Below, piece by piece: positions 45,517-54,774 of a DNA stretch of 64,000 nucleotides (positions are counted from its first letter, which is position 1; each line of letters opens with the position of its first letter). The notes beneath the pieces are model-generated. The model was given only the letters and a program-made list of their open reading frames with translations, did no database searches and was not told where the DNA came from. Position numbers and translations under genes: made by a program. This DNA is from Clostridium hydrogenum (GTDB taxonomy: Bacteria > Bacillota > Clostridia > Clostridiales > Clostridiaceae). The stretch spans positions 2,469,501 to 2,533,500 of the forward strand of contig NZ_JAEACT010000002.1 of NCBI RefSeq assembly GCF_021432385.1. Reading direction: 5' to 3'.

Positions 45517-46965
45517 CTAATCTTTCTTAAGTGAATTTTCCATCATCATAGCCATAATAGCACATATAATTGATATAACTATAAGCACTATGAATAAACT
45601 ATGAATGCCAAAATTAAGTGACGCTTTTACCTTGTCTAATCCAATTCCTAGGTTTATACTTTTCGCACCATATAAGCTATTTACATTTATTCCTTTAATG
45701 CCAACTCTCGATAAATACCTTGAAATATTCAAATTAAACACAACACCAAAAATAGCTACTCCAATAGTTTGCCCCATAGTTCTTAGAAGTGAATTAGCTC
45801 CTGTTGCAGTTCCCCTTTTTTCATGAGTAACGGCTTCTTGGATTACAATCGTAAGTGTTGTCAAGGTTCCTCCATATCCAAAGCCTATTATAAAAGCATA
45901 TATAATAACTAAAATAAGCGGAGAATTAACATTTAAGGTGTAAAATAACACACTACTTATTAAAATAATAAATATTGATATAAATACTATTATTTTTTCA
46001 CCATACTTTTGCATAGTTTTTGAAAGTATAAAAGATGATAAAATCCACGATATAGACATTGACGCCAGCGAAAGTCCAGATATTGTTGCATTAAATCCAA
46101 GCACATTTTGTATGTACACAGGCAAATATACATCTGTTGCTATTAACACTGCAGATACTAAGAAACTTATTATATTTACAATATTAATTTGTCTTGAAAA
46201 TATATCAAATGGTATTAGTGGCTCCTTAGCTTTCTTTTCAACAAAATAAAAGATAAATAGTAAGGCAACTGTAAGTATTAGCGGCATTAGTATTTTTAAG
46301 GAATAAACTTTAGTATTTTCATTTATAGCTAAAATAGTAAACAAAAATATAATTATTGTTACTGCCAATATTACTATTCCCAAATAATCTATGGGCTTTT
46401 CTTTTTTTTGTACCTTCTCATTCAAATTTTTCTCAAGCAATACTAATGAAAACACACCAAATGGAATGTTTATATAAAAAATCCAATGCCATGACAGCTT
46501 GTCTATAAAAAATCCACCTATGAATGGTCCAAGAAGGCTTGCTATTCCCCACACAGAACTTATCCATCCTTGAACCTTTGCCCTTTCATCAACAGAAAAT
46601 ACATCTCCAACTATAGTATATGCCACAGTAAAAATAGCTCCAGCACCAATCCCTTGAAATGCTCTAAATAAAATAAGTTCATACATATTTGTAGAAATAC
46701 CACACAAAGCACTTCCTATTAAAAATATTATAATTCCTGTTGATAAAGCTCTCTTTCTTCCATACAAATCAGCAATTTTACCATATATAGGAGTTGAAAT
46801 TGCTGATGTAAGTAAATACATAGAAAAAACTAAACTAATTTTATCAAAGCCATTTAAATCTTTAACAATGGTTGGCATTGCTGTTGTAACAACTGTCCCT
46901 TCAACAGCTCCTAGAAACATAGCAACCATTAACGAAATAATTATGCCTTTCTTTCTAGCATCCAT
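45517..46965 (-). CDS. MFS drug-efflux transporter, DHA2 (EmrB/QacA) family
   Basis: A 482-residue protein with about 14 hydrophobic segments. Family signs are LGAVEGTVVTTAMPTIVKDL at the N-terminus, the MFS loop motif GKIADLYGRKRAL near residue 65 and RAFQGIGAGAIFTVAY near 104. It should export hydrophobic drugs or metabolites with proton antiport. ATG 46965 follows GAGGAAGG at 9 bases. HxlR regulator and nitroreductase genes stand next to it, so it may respond to the same signal. Confidence 0.88.
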   Translation of the reverse strand: MDARKKGIIISLMVAMFLGAVEGTVVTTAMPTIVKDLNGFDKISLVFSMYLLTSAISTPIYGKIADLYGRKRALSTGIIIFLIGSALCGISTNMYELILFRAFQGIGAGAIFTVAYTIVGDVFSVDERAKVQGWISSVWGIASLLGPFIGGFFIDKLSWHWIFYINIPFGVFSLVLLEKNLNEKVQKKEKPIDYLGIVILAVTIIIFLFTILAINENTKVYSLKILMPLILTVALLFIFYFVEKKAKEPLIPFDIFSRQINIVNIISFLVSAVLIATDVYLPVYIQNVLGFNATISGLSLASMSISWILSSFILSKTMQKYGEKIIVFISIFIILISSVLFYTLNVNSPLILVIIYAFIIGFGYGGTLTTLTIVIQEAVTHEKRGTATGANSLLRTMGQTIGVAIFGVVFNLNISRYLSRVGIKGINVNSLYGAKSINLGIGLDKVKASLNFGIHSLFIVLIVISIICAIMAMMMENSLKKD

Positions 46966-47080
46966 ATTATATAACCTTCCTCTCAATAACTACCTTTATA
47001 TTATAAATATACCAGCCTGTACTATTTTTTATCAAAATATAAAAAATGGCTCCGCTTATCTAGAACAGAAAAATAGTTTT

Positions 47081-47446
47081 CTATATTCTTTCACAATACT
47101 TATTCCACCAAACAGCTATCTCATAAAACAAAGGTAAAAGACTTTTCCCATAATCAGTTAAAGAATATTCTACTCTTACAGGCATTTCATTATATTGAAC
47201 CCTTTTAACTAATCTATCATTTTCTAATTCATGCAACGAGCTAGAAAGCATTGTATTAGTTATTTCCGATATTCCTCTTTTCAATTCATTAAAACGAACA
47301 ATATCTTTTTTTAGCAGCTGTAATAATATCCTAAGCTTCCACCTGCCACCAATTATATCTAATGTGCATTTTACAGGACATTCATCATCGTTTTCCAGTT
47401 CTTTTAGTAGATTTAAGTATTCCTGAAGTTTTTGTTCATTAGCCAT
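47081..47446 (-). CDS. HxlR-family transcriptional regulator
   Basis: A 121-residue winged-helix regulator with the HxlR signature CPVKCTLDIIGGRWKLRILL at residues about 23-42 (a conserved Cys) followed by FNELKRGISEITNTMLSSSL. HxlR regulators respond to quinones, aldehydes or reactive electrophiles, often through that Cys. It is divergent from the nitroreductase gene and may repress it and the MFS gene downstream. AAGGGGGG lies before ATG 47446. Confidence 0.9.
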   Translation of the reverse strand: MANEQKLQEYLNLLKELENDDECPVKCTLDIIGGRWKLRILLQLLKKDIVRFNELKRGISEITNTMLSSSLHELENDRLVKRVQYNEMPVRVEYSLTDYGKSLLPLFYEIAVWWNKYCERI

Positions 47447-47500
47447 ATTAATTCCCCCCTTGGTAAGAAAAATAATACCTGATTAAAAATTTCTGCGTAC

Positions 47501-47529
47501 TTGTTAACATACAACAGTATAAGTATAAT
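47501..47529 (+). promoter_or_regulatory. promoter of the nitroreductase gene, possible HxlR site
   Basis: TTGTTA (47501-47506), 17-base spacer, TATAAT (47524-47529). An inverted repeat TATAATAATTATA overlaps the -10 (47524-47536), which is a candidate operator for the divergent HxlR regulator. Confidence 0.65.
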
Positions 47530-47586
47530 AATTATACCAAGTATATTCACTTGAGTAAATGATATGTTGAAAAGGAGATAATGGTC

Positions 47587-48114
47587 ATGGAAACAATGAA
47601 GGTAATAGCAATGCGTAAATCTACACGAAGTTACAAAACTGAACAAATTAGTGATAAAGCTTTAACAAGCATAATCAGTGCTGGATGTGCTGCACCAGTA
47701 GGAAATGGAGCTTACGATTCAGTTCATTTAACAATTATTCAAAATTCTGATCTTCTAAATAAAATATCAAAAACCGCTGCAAACATATTTGGAAATCCTA
47801 ACACTAATCCATTATATGGTGCACCAACATTAATAATAGTCTCCAGCATACCAAATAAGCAATTTCCTAATGTTGAACTTGCTAATGCAGCTTGTATCAT
47901 AGAAAATATGACTCTTGCTGCAACAGATGCCGGCATAGGTAGTGTATACATTTTAGGAGCCCTATGCGCTTTTAATGCAGATAAAGAGTTGCTAAAAAAA
48001 CTAGATTTACCAGATGGATTTGTTCCTATTTCGGGTATCTCATTAGGTTATCCAACCGAACCGCTATCACAAGAAAAAGAATTAAAGTCAACTATAAAAC
48101 TTAATAAAATTTAA
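47587..48114 (+). CDS. nitroreductase-family protein
   Basis: A 175-residue flavoprotein. It opens with AMRKSTRSYKTEQISDKALTSII, which is the FMN-binding start of the family, and ends with LPDGFVPISGISLGYP as in small nitroreductases. It probably reduces nitro compounds or quinones with NAD(P)H. ATG 47587 is preferred since AAGGAG stands 9 bases upstream; an ATG two codons before is 3 bases from the site. Next to it stand an HxlR regulator and an aldo-keto reductase. Confidence 0.85.
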   Translation: METMKVIAMRKSTRSYKTEQISDKALTSIISAGCAAPVGNGAYDSVHLTIIQNSDLLNKISKTAANIFGNPNTNPLYGAPTLIIVSSIPNKQFPNVELANAACIIENMTLAATDAGIGSVYILGALCAFNADKELLKKLDLPDGFVPISGISLGYPTEPLSQEKELKSTIKLNKI

Positions 48115-48134
48115 AAAACTCTTTGAACCAAAAA

Positions 48135-48176
48135 GGCCTGTCGCATTAGCATATCTTTTATGCTAATGCGACAGCC
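48135..48176. terminator. terminator between nitroreductase and aldo-keto reductase
   Basis: Long stem CTGTCGCATTAGCATA / TATGCTAATGCGACAG; the minus-strand side has the better T run. Confidence 0.8.
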
Positions 48177-48190
48177 TCCCTATCTTCATA

Positions 48191-49180
48191 CTAACATATT
48201 GCATCAATCATTTTTAATTCTTCTTCCGAAAATTCAATCTTATGAACTATACCAATATTTTCAATAATTTGCGTTGCTTTTGACGCTCCAATCAATACAC
48301 TTGTCACATCTCCATCTCTTAGTACCCAGCTAAGTGCCATTTGTGCAAGTGTCTGACCTCTATTTATAGCAATATCATTTAGCTTTCTAATCTGATCTAA
48401 CTTCTTTTCTGTTAACTCATCTGCGCTTAAAAATCTGCCATCTACTTTAATACGACTATCTTCAGGAATGCCATTTAAATATTTATCTGTTAATGTACCT
48501 TGTGCTAATGGACTAAAAGCAATAATTCCTTTTCCACTTTCTTTTGCTGCTTTTTTTAATCCATTATTTTCGATTGTTCTGTCAAAAATGGAATATTTAT
48601 TTTGATTTATTATAAATGGACATTTTAATTCCTTCAAAATTGCTTCTGCTTTCTTCATTGTTTCTCCATCATAATTTGAGATACCTGCATAAAGTGCCTT
48701 TCCACTTTTTACAGCAGTATCTAAAGCCATCATTGTCTCTTCTAGTGGAGTATCTGGATCCATTCGATGATGATAAAATATATCTACATATTCAATTCCC
48801 ATACGTTTTAAACTCTGATCTAAACTTGCCAATAAATATTTACGACTTCCCCAGTCTCCGTAAGGTCCATCCCACATTTTATAGCCGGCTTTTGTGCTAA
48901 TAAGTAATTCATCACGGTATGCACCTAAATCATCCCTTAAAATACGTCCAAAATTCTCTTCTGCACTTCCCGGAACTGATCCATAATTATTTGCTAAATC
49001 AAAATGTGTTATTCCATTATCGAAAGCAGTAAAACACATTTCTTTCATATTATCGTAACTTGCATTACTTCCAAAATTATGCCAAAGCCCAAGTGATATC
49101 ATTGGAAGTTTTAACCCACTTTCTCCACATTTACTATACTTCATTTCTTCATACCTATTTTTTGCTGCTGCATATCGCAT
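48191..49180 (-). CDS. aldo/keto reductase (YghZ-like)
   Basis: A 329-residue NADPH-dependent aldo-keto reductase. Family signs are FDLANNYGSVPGSAEENFG near residue 58 (catalytic Asp, Tyr), YVDIFYHHRMDPDTPLEE near 130, and FSPLAQGTLTDKYL near 215. It resembles YghZ/L-glyceraldehyde-3-phosphate reductase, which detoxifies methylglyoxal. It is a single gene with its own site (AGGAGCGAGG) before ATG. Confidence 0.9.
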   Translation of the reverse strand: MRYAAAKNRYEEMKYSKCGESGLKLPMISLGLWHNFGSNASYDNMKEMCFTAFDNGITHFDLANNYGSVPGSAEENFGRILRDDLGAYRDELLISTKAGYKMWDGPYGDWGSRKYLLASLDQSLKRMGIEYVDIFYHHRMDPDTPLEETMMALDTAVKSGKALYAGISNYDGETMKKAEAILKELKCPFIINQNKYSIFDRTIENNGLKKAAKESGKGIIAFSPLAQGTLTDKYLNGIPEDSRIKVDGRFLSADELTEKKLDQIRKLNDIAINRGQTLAQMALSWVLRDGDVTSVLIGASKATQIIENIGIVHKIEFSEEELKMIDAIC

Positions 49181-49271
49181 ATTCCTCGCTCCTTTACTCT
49201 TATAAAATAAAATCCATGCTACTTATTTTTTTATTATATCATATACAAAATAAAAAAAGACCAATTAAGGT

Positions 49272-49775
49272 CTATCTTAAGGTTAATAATTTTATATATA
49301 TGCTAATTATATTATATGGCTTTCCTTCTCTATACAAATAATAAGTAAGCATATCATCAAACCATATTACAAGTGGAGTAACTAAAAAATACCATAATAT
49401 GCAATTCTTCAATTCAATTTGTCCCATGAAATTAAAAGCATCTTTACTATAATCCCATATATTTAAGCCTAAAATTAAATTTAATATTATACCTGAAAAT
49501 AGTTCAGCTAAAGTTATAAGGGTACCGCCTATTAATAGCTGCTGCCAAATTTTCTTATCATAAAAACGAGGATGATCATTTAAATTTCCTATTAAAACTC
49601 CACATATACCTCCAACTAAAAACATCCATAAACTTGTATATCCTATAAGTGATAAAGGTTTTATGCCGTCATACCCTACAAGCTGGTCCCCAATAGCTCT
49701 TGCAAGAACTTCTATGTCCATGTAAATACCGCCAAAGACTAAAAAATGAATTATTTTATTTTTAGCATATCTCAC
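49272..49775 (-). CDS. CmpB-like putative ABC-transporter-type membrane protein
   Basis: A 167-residue protein with four hydrophobic segments. It resembles the PF06541 family (annotated as putative ABC transporter permease, CmpB/YvoD-like): SLWMFLVGGICGVLIGNLN and WQQLLIGGTLITLAELFSGI with WDYSKDAFNFMGQIELKNCI. No function is known. GTG 49775 follows AAGGGGG at a good distance. A 33-base copy of part of this gene lies at 50752-50785. Confidence 0.7.
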   Translation of the reverse strand: MRYAKNKIIHFLVFGGIYMDIEVLARAIGDQLVGYDGIKPLSLIGYTSLWMFLVGGICGVLIGNLNDHPRFYDKKIWQQLLIGGTLITLAELFSGIILNLILGLNIWDYSKDAFNFMGQIELKNCILWYFLVTPLVIWFDDMLTYYLYREGKPYNIISIYIKLLTLR

Positions 49776-49910
49776 AGGTTATTCCCCCTTATATACCTAA
49801 ACACCTTATGTTAGTTATTGTATTCGTGTGCTAGTAATAAATTCCTGCAAGTTGTAGATATTTTTTAATATCATATAATAATACCAATAATTTTAATATT
49901 CTCATTTTGT

Positions 49911-50695
49911 CTACCATTCAATTTCTTCAGAGTACTCAACATCTTTTAATCTAACTTCAGATATAGGAATATCATTTTGACGTGCAAACTTTTTAATCTC
50001 TTGTTCCAAAACTAAGTATTCATCAGATTTTTCAACTACGCTGCGGATGCATACTGCCAGTTTTGCTGGTATTTTCGCAACTGAAGTATTAATATATTTT
50101 ACAGTTAACTCCTCAAGATACTGCGTGCAAAATCCATTATACTGAATATTTTTTATGAAATCATATTCTTTTAAAGTTTTCTTATATATCCTGTTAAATC
50201 TGTTGCTCCAACAAAGTTTCTAAACTCTTGCCATACTATAGCTTGAAATAATTTTATCACTGCTATTGAATATGTAATTTTTTTCTTATATTCTTCTAAA
50301 ACTTCTTCTGGAAGATCTTTTAACCTTTTCAAATATGTTTTAGAATCCTCAGCAAGCTCTATGTAATCATTCATGACTAATACTATAAACATTACTTATG
50401 TCCAAATCACATTTACTGAAAAATATAAATTTCTACTAGGCATAATCGTTGAATGGTATTTCTGCATCTCACGGCTAACTCCATTGTCTGCTAACTTTAC
50501 TTACCTATATCCCATAAAAGCATGTCTTATATCATAAGCAAAGCCTAGACAGTTAAGATTCACACATTCATAACTAGGATAAGTTTCTTCTGTCCCAATA
50601 AGTTCTCCTATACTTTCATACAATTCAGAAAGATCATTATAATCTCCACTAATAGTCATTCCTGTATTATTCTTTGTGCTTTTAACTTTTAGCAT
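49911..50695 (-). pseudogene. decayed gene (two stops, one frameshift)
   Basis: Three open pieces read in one direction. The first (50501-50695) starts MLKVKSTKNNTGMTISGDY with ATTTCTCC/GGAG upstream. After stop TAA the same frame reads VKLADNGVSREMQKYHSTIM to a second TAA, then YIELAEDSKTYLKRLKDLPEE. Near 50185 a shift joins TLKEYDFIKNIQYNGF, which runs to a normal stop at 49911. Together this looks like one protein of about 250 residues, similar in memory to a Firmicutes family of unknown function (DUF6904-like). No intact copy is in the window. Confidence 0.6.
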
Positions 50696-50751
50696 TTTAA
50701 TTTCTCCTCACTTGCTTTTTAATAATCTAAAATTTCTCATTGAAAATAGTT

Positions 50752-50785
50752 AAACTAAAAACATCCATAAACCTGTATATCCTAT
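50752..50785 (-). repeat. short copy of part of the CmpB-like gene
   Basis: CTAAAAACATCCATAAAC followed by CTGTATATCCTAT matches 49614-49646 with one change. It is probably a remnant of a duplicated piece. Confidence 0.55.
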
Positions 50786-50846
50786 CAATAAAAAAACGGA
50801 GGTGGATATATTTAACATTTTAGCGAATTAGACTTGTAAAAGAATC

Positions 50847-50887
50847 AAAAAAGTAGCCCATTCTCGCGACTAGTAAGCTACTTTTTT
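50847..50887 (-). terminator. terminator of the DUF262-ATPase cassette
   Basis: AAAAAGTAGC / GCTACTTTTT flanked by A/T runs, just after the last gene of the cassette. Confidence 0.75.
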
Positions 50888-50902
50888 AATTTATTCATCA
50901 CT

Positions 50903-51790
50903 CTATCCTGCAACTTGCAGATGTTTTCCACTATGACCTATATATATATAATCACTTTCCTTATCATAGATAAAATAAATTCTATTATCACTACTAATTT
51001 TTATATGATAACTCATAACAAACTTTCTACCGTTAATGGTAACTGATCTTTGTTCTCCATATTTTTTCATAGTTTTTACAGATTCATTGGAAAACTCTAT
51101 TCCATATGTTAATTTTTTAAATTCGCCTTGTATACTATCTTGAGTAAACCCATTTAGTGTTCCTCTAAAAAAAGGATATATTAACTTTTCCAAAACACTA
51201 AATACATTTAATATTTTTGAAAATCCTATCTGCTTATATATATCATTTCTTGGGTTCGCTGTTTTATAAGCTTTATCCGTAAATTTAATATGTCTAAATT
51301 CATTCTCAGCCTTTTCAAAAACCTCACTTATACTTTGAGGTACAGGATTAAACTGTAAATATTTTTCGAACTCATTTTTCCCTATAATATTTACTATCTT
51401 AAAGACATTTTCAAGTACGTTTACACTATACTCGAAATTTATTATTTCTCTTTCACTTGATAAAGAAAACACTCTATTATTTTGATTTTTATAACATAAA
51501 CTTATTAACTCAATAAAGTAATCATTTTCTATGCATGGTGATATTTGAGAAAATTTTAACAGCTCAAATCCATCCGCTTTTATAATATCAAAATGTTTTA
51601 ACAGCCCTAATGCCATTAATATTTGAGGTTTATTATAAAATTTTTCATAATTAATATCCATATTTTCTTTAATACATATATTATAATTTCTTGCTTTTGC
51701 TAAATCATATATTTCCTTTATTTCTTTTAAATTTTCCACTATTCCAACAAAATCTGAAACCAGTTGATTTTCATTCAAATAAAAATCCAT
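50903..51790 (-). CDS. unknown protein with RelE/HigB-like C-terminal tail (cassette gene 3)
   Basis: A 295-residue protein. Residues about 1-235 are helical and not recognised. The last 50 residues (GEQRSVTINGRKF, then RIYFIYDKESDYIYIGHSGK) have the strand pattern of RelE/HigB-type mRNA interferases, with the RIYF..yd.....iGH.GKH core. This is a weak-to-moderate resemblance by eye. It starts one base after the ATPase stop codon and has no clear ribosome site, so it is translationally coupled. As effector or partner of a DUF262/ATPase pair it may act on RNA; this is inference. Confidence 0.55.
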   Translation of the reverse strand: MDFYLNENQLVSDFVGIVENLKEIKEIYDLAKARNYNICIKENMDINYEKFYNKPQILMALGLLKHFDIIKADGFELLKFSQISPCIENDYFIELISLCYKNQNNRVFSLSSEREIINFEYSVNVLENVFKIVNIIGKNEFEKYLQFNPVPQSISEVFEKAENEFRHIKFTDKAYKTANPRNDIYKQIGFSKILNVFSVLEKLIYPFFRGTLNGFTQDSIQGEFKKLTYGIEFSNESVKTMKKYGEQRSVTINGRKFVMSYHIKISSDNRIYFIYDKESDYIYIGHSGKHLQVAG

Positions 51791-51791
51791 A

Positions 51792-53024
51792 CTATAATAA
51801 TTTGAAGCTGTCTTCTATGGTTACTTTATCAACAAAATCATCTGGCCATAAATCTAAGCTTCCTGTCTCCTCTATTTGTATTTTTTGCACGTTTGCTTCT
51901 AATCCATTTTTTTCAAAGAAATAAAGTGATGTAATATCTTTTAGACTATTATCTTTCTTAACATAAACTCTTATTCTATTAATAATCTCCAAACTTTGAG
52001 TTTCAATGAGAATATTAACTCCATATTTAACTGCATAATAAAACAATTTCACTAAATTTGTTTTCCACTTCGGATGCAAATGAACTTCAGGATTTTCAAT
52101 TATAACTAAATCTCCCTTTTTAGCAGTTAATATAGCTACAAGAATAGGAATTATTTGATTATTTCCAAATCCTATTTGTGATAATTCAAATTCTATATTA
52201 TTTTCCAATGCCACAAGTTTAGGCTTATTGCTTTCTATTTTTAATTTAAACTCAGAATTTAAAATTTTATTAGTCCAATAATTAAATGCATTTATTAACG
52301 AAGTTTTACCATCAAAAGTAACCCTATCCCTGCTATTTTCAATAGTACTTGGTATATTGCTAGTTTCAACACTCCTGATTGCTGGTATATATTTTATTGA
52401 ACTTTCATTTATATTACCTAAACAAGTACATACATTTATTAATTCTGAAATTCCATCTTGATTCAATGACAAAATAGAATTTAAAACTATACCTCTAAAT
52501 AAAATTCTATCTTGCAATAAAATTCTTTTTTTCTGATTATCTAACATAATTTCATTCAAATTATACGTTATAGGTGTACTTCCATCTATATTTATAACAA
52601 ATTCATAATTTTTTAAAATTCCATTTTTATTTTCAAAATAAATATCCATTTTTCTCAATATTGCTTGGTCTAGCATATCAATAAAAAAGTTGTCATAATT
52701 ATATATAGAGTCAAATTCTAATTCAACATTACAAAACTTCAAGTCCTTTACATATAGTGATAAAATGTACTTTATGCTTTCACTTCTACTTACCTTTTTA
52801 TTTAAGGTACTCGAGAAATCACCCAATTCATGTACTTCTTCAAATGGAAGTCTTGGATAACTAATCGAATTACCATTTATTTTTGAAAGTAATCTAATAC
52901 TTTGTGTTAAGGAAGACTTACCCGAATTATTAGTTCCCGTTAAAACAGTAAATCCCTCTAAATTAAAATTATATCCTTCTTTATGAATTTTAAAATTGTC
53001 AACAGAATATTTTTTTATCATCAT
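51792..53024 (-). CDS. AAA ATPase with DUF3696-like tail (cassette gene 2)
   Basis: A 410-residue SMC/OLD-like ATPase. Walker A GTNNSGKSS at residues 30-38, a signature-like LSQIGFGNNQ (281-290), Walker B DLVIIENPEVHLHP (305-318), then ETQSLEIINRI (341-) and a DUF3696-like C-terminal tail with GSLDLWPDDF near residue 388. Such ATPases occur in phage-defence and repair cassettes. The start overlaps the preceding stop by ATGA, so expression is coupled to the DUF262 gene. Confidence 0.85.
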   Translation of the reverse strand: MMIKKYSVDNFKIHKEGYNFNLEGFTVLTGTNNSGKSSLTQSIRLLSKINGNSISYPRLPFEEVHELGDFSSTLNKKVSRSESIKYILSLYVKDLKFCNVELEFDSIYNYDNFFIDMLDQAILRKMDIYFENKNGILKNYEFVINIDGSTPITYNLNEIMLDNQKKRILLQDRILFRGIVLNSILSLNQDGISELINVCTCLGNINESSIKYIPAIRSVETSNIPSTIENSRDRVTFDGKTSLINAFNYWTNKILNSEFKLKIESNKPKLVALENNIEFELSQIGFGNNQIIPILVAILTAKKGDLVIIENPEVHLHPKWKTNLVKLFYYAVKYGVNILIETQSLEIINRIRVYVKKDNSLKDITSLYFFEKNGLEANVQKIQIEETGSLDLWPDDFVDKVTIEDSFKLL

Positions 53025-54073
53025 TTACCTCCCAAAATTTCTTTGAGACTTGTTTCCCATATTTGAAATCTTTCATAAGTTTTAACTTTAGTAGTTGTTG
53101 ATGCACTTGTAATAGATTGTCTAAACAAAGTATTATTTTCTATTAAATATGATAATTTTTGTTTAATAGCATCCTTATTATTTTTCACCTCACTTCCAGT
53201 ATAACGTGAAAAAGAAAAAGTAAGAATTTCAAATAAAGCTATATTAATTTTATTTTTTCCATCTTTTTCATTTTTTGATTTTATAATAAATGCATCATTT
53301 TCAAAAACTTCATATACAGTATTCATAACATTAATAAATACTTTTTTAAATTCTATTTCTCTCCCTCTGTATTCATCGTACCTATCCAAAGTATCATTTA
53401 AAAATCTTTTCATATTTCCAGTATACTCTTCTATTCCTTTATAATAAAAAGACATAAACCTTAATACCAGCTCTTGGTCTTGCATCGCATTTACATTGAC
53501 TCTCTTATCTTTTATAATTTTTTTAAAAATTTCCTCATTGGCTAATCTTATTATAAAAGGTATTCCTTTATTTCTATACATGCAATTCCTTAATTCTTGA
53601 GAATTTAATTTTACAGCACCAGTATTAATTCTCTCAAAAATCTCAAATTTTACATCTGGTAAATTATCCTTTTTAACAACAAAAATAACCATTTGAAAAT
53701 CTTCAATTTTCCTCTGAATACTAGGTTCTAGCTCCTTAAAATATGCATACCCTTTACAAAAATTTGTATTTATCAATTTGAACTTATTATTAATAAATTC
53801 ATTTATAGTTCTAATCCTTTGCTGACCATCAATTATTTCATATCTATTGTCATCTTCCTCTGATAAATATATAGCTTGTATCGGTATATCCAAAATTATA
53901 GATTCTATTAACCTTGATTTTCTATCGTTTTTCCACTTAGGATTTCTTTGAAAAATTGCCCCCAAAGAAATATCTCCTCTTTCAACTTTTCTTACTATTT
54001 CAAAGACCGAAAAATTCAGTTGAGCTATATTTATTTTTTGAGGTTGCATCTTTTCACTTTGAAATTCAAACAT
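53021..54073 (-). CDS. DUF262 (GmrS/ParB-like) protein (cassette gene 1)
   Basis: A 350-residue protein of the DUF262 family: VRKVERGDISLGAIFQRNPKW near residue 27, LIESIILDIPIQAIYL, the DGQQRIRT motif at 82-89 and FERINTGAVKLNSQELRN near 160. In GmrSD and related systems this ParB-like domain binds or hydrolyses nucleotides/DNA; the second GmrD-like HNH part is absent here. ATG 54073 is chosen for GGGGGG 6 bases upstream. First gene of a three-gene unit. Confidence 0.88.
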   Translation of the reverse strand: MFEFQSEKMQPQKINIAQLNFSVFEIVRKVERGDISLGAIFQRNPKWKNDRKSRLIESIILDIPIQAIYLSEEDDNRYEIIDGQQRIRTINEFINNKFKLINTNFCKGYAYFKELEPSIQRKIEDFQMVIFVVKKDNLPDVKFEIFERINTGAVKLNSQELRNCMYRNKGIPFIIRLANEEIFKKIIKDKRVNVNAMQDQELVLRFMSFYYKGIEEYTGNMKRFLNDTLDRYDEYRGREIEFKKVFINVMNTVYEVFENDAFIIKSKNEKDGKNKINIALFEILTFSFSRYTGSEVKNNKDAIKQKLSYLIENNTLFRQSITSASTTTKVKTYERFQIWETSLKEILGGK

Positions 54074-54533
54074 TTTCAACCCCCCATATAAATTTTTAAC
54101 ACAATTCATTATATATTATACAATACTATATTTAAAAATTCTCGCTATTAACAATTTAAATATTATAATCTTCCAATTTTATTTTTCATTTCATCATTTA
54201 ATTTTGCTCTTTTATTGTTCTCTTTTATAACTTGCTTATAATAATCATAAAATTCTCTTTCCATGCTTACTAACTAAATATTGCTTCACTAATTCTATAT
54301 CTATACTAGATAACCTCTATTAAATTAATTTTATGACAAATTTTTATAGTAATTATATCATATAAAACATTGCTTTTATATTTTATTAGTATCTCCTGCC
54401 CAAACATATAAAATTTAATATATTTATTTAAATATTTCAATTCATAAATCCATAAAAACAAACACTCACTTAAAAATATATCTTGTCTTCAATGATATTT
54501 ACCAATTTTAAACAAAATAAATTTATTGCTTTC

Positions 54534-54562
54534 TTGTTTACCCTTTATATTGTTAGTAGTAT
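54534..54562 (+). promoter_or_regulatory. possible promoter of the HEPN unit
   Basis: TTGTTT (54534-54539), 17 bases, TAGTAT (54557-54562), ahead of the 23-codon frame and the HEPN gene. Confidence 0.45.
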
Positions 54563-54652
54563 AATTTGAAAAAGATGATGATTTTTAAACAATAATCAGT
54601 AAAATTTAGTCTTGTTCACAAATTTAAAAATATGAAATAATGGAGACTCATT

Positions 54653-54724
54653 ATGATTTGTGTAAATAAAAAAAGTGTAATTAATTCAATCGCTCAATAT
54701 AAAACAATTGCTAGATACTTGTGA
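54653..54724 (+). CDS. possible 23-residue leader peptide
   Basis: MICVNKKSVINSIAQYKT and a stop after ARYL, with GGAG 7 bases before ATG. It may be a leader or a fragment of a gene. It ends 50 bases before the HEPN gene start. Confidence 0.35.
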   Translation: MICVNKKSVINSIAQYKTIARYL

Positions 54725-54774
54725 TAATTGTAGAAAGTTAAAAATAAAAATTAGATACTTAAGGAGGATTTTTT

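Larger units (their letters stand above)
54110..54774. other. divergent promoter region of two cassettes
   Basis: AT-rich, no long open frame on either strand. It holds a likely plus-strand promoter and a 23-codon frame upstream of the HEPN gene (listed separately). A minus-strand promoter for the DUF262 unit must lie here too, but no clear one stands out. Confidence 0.5.
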
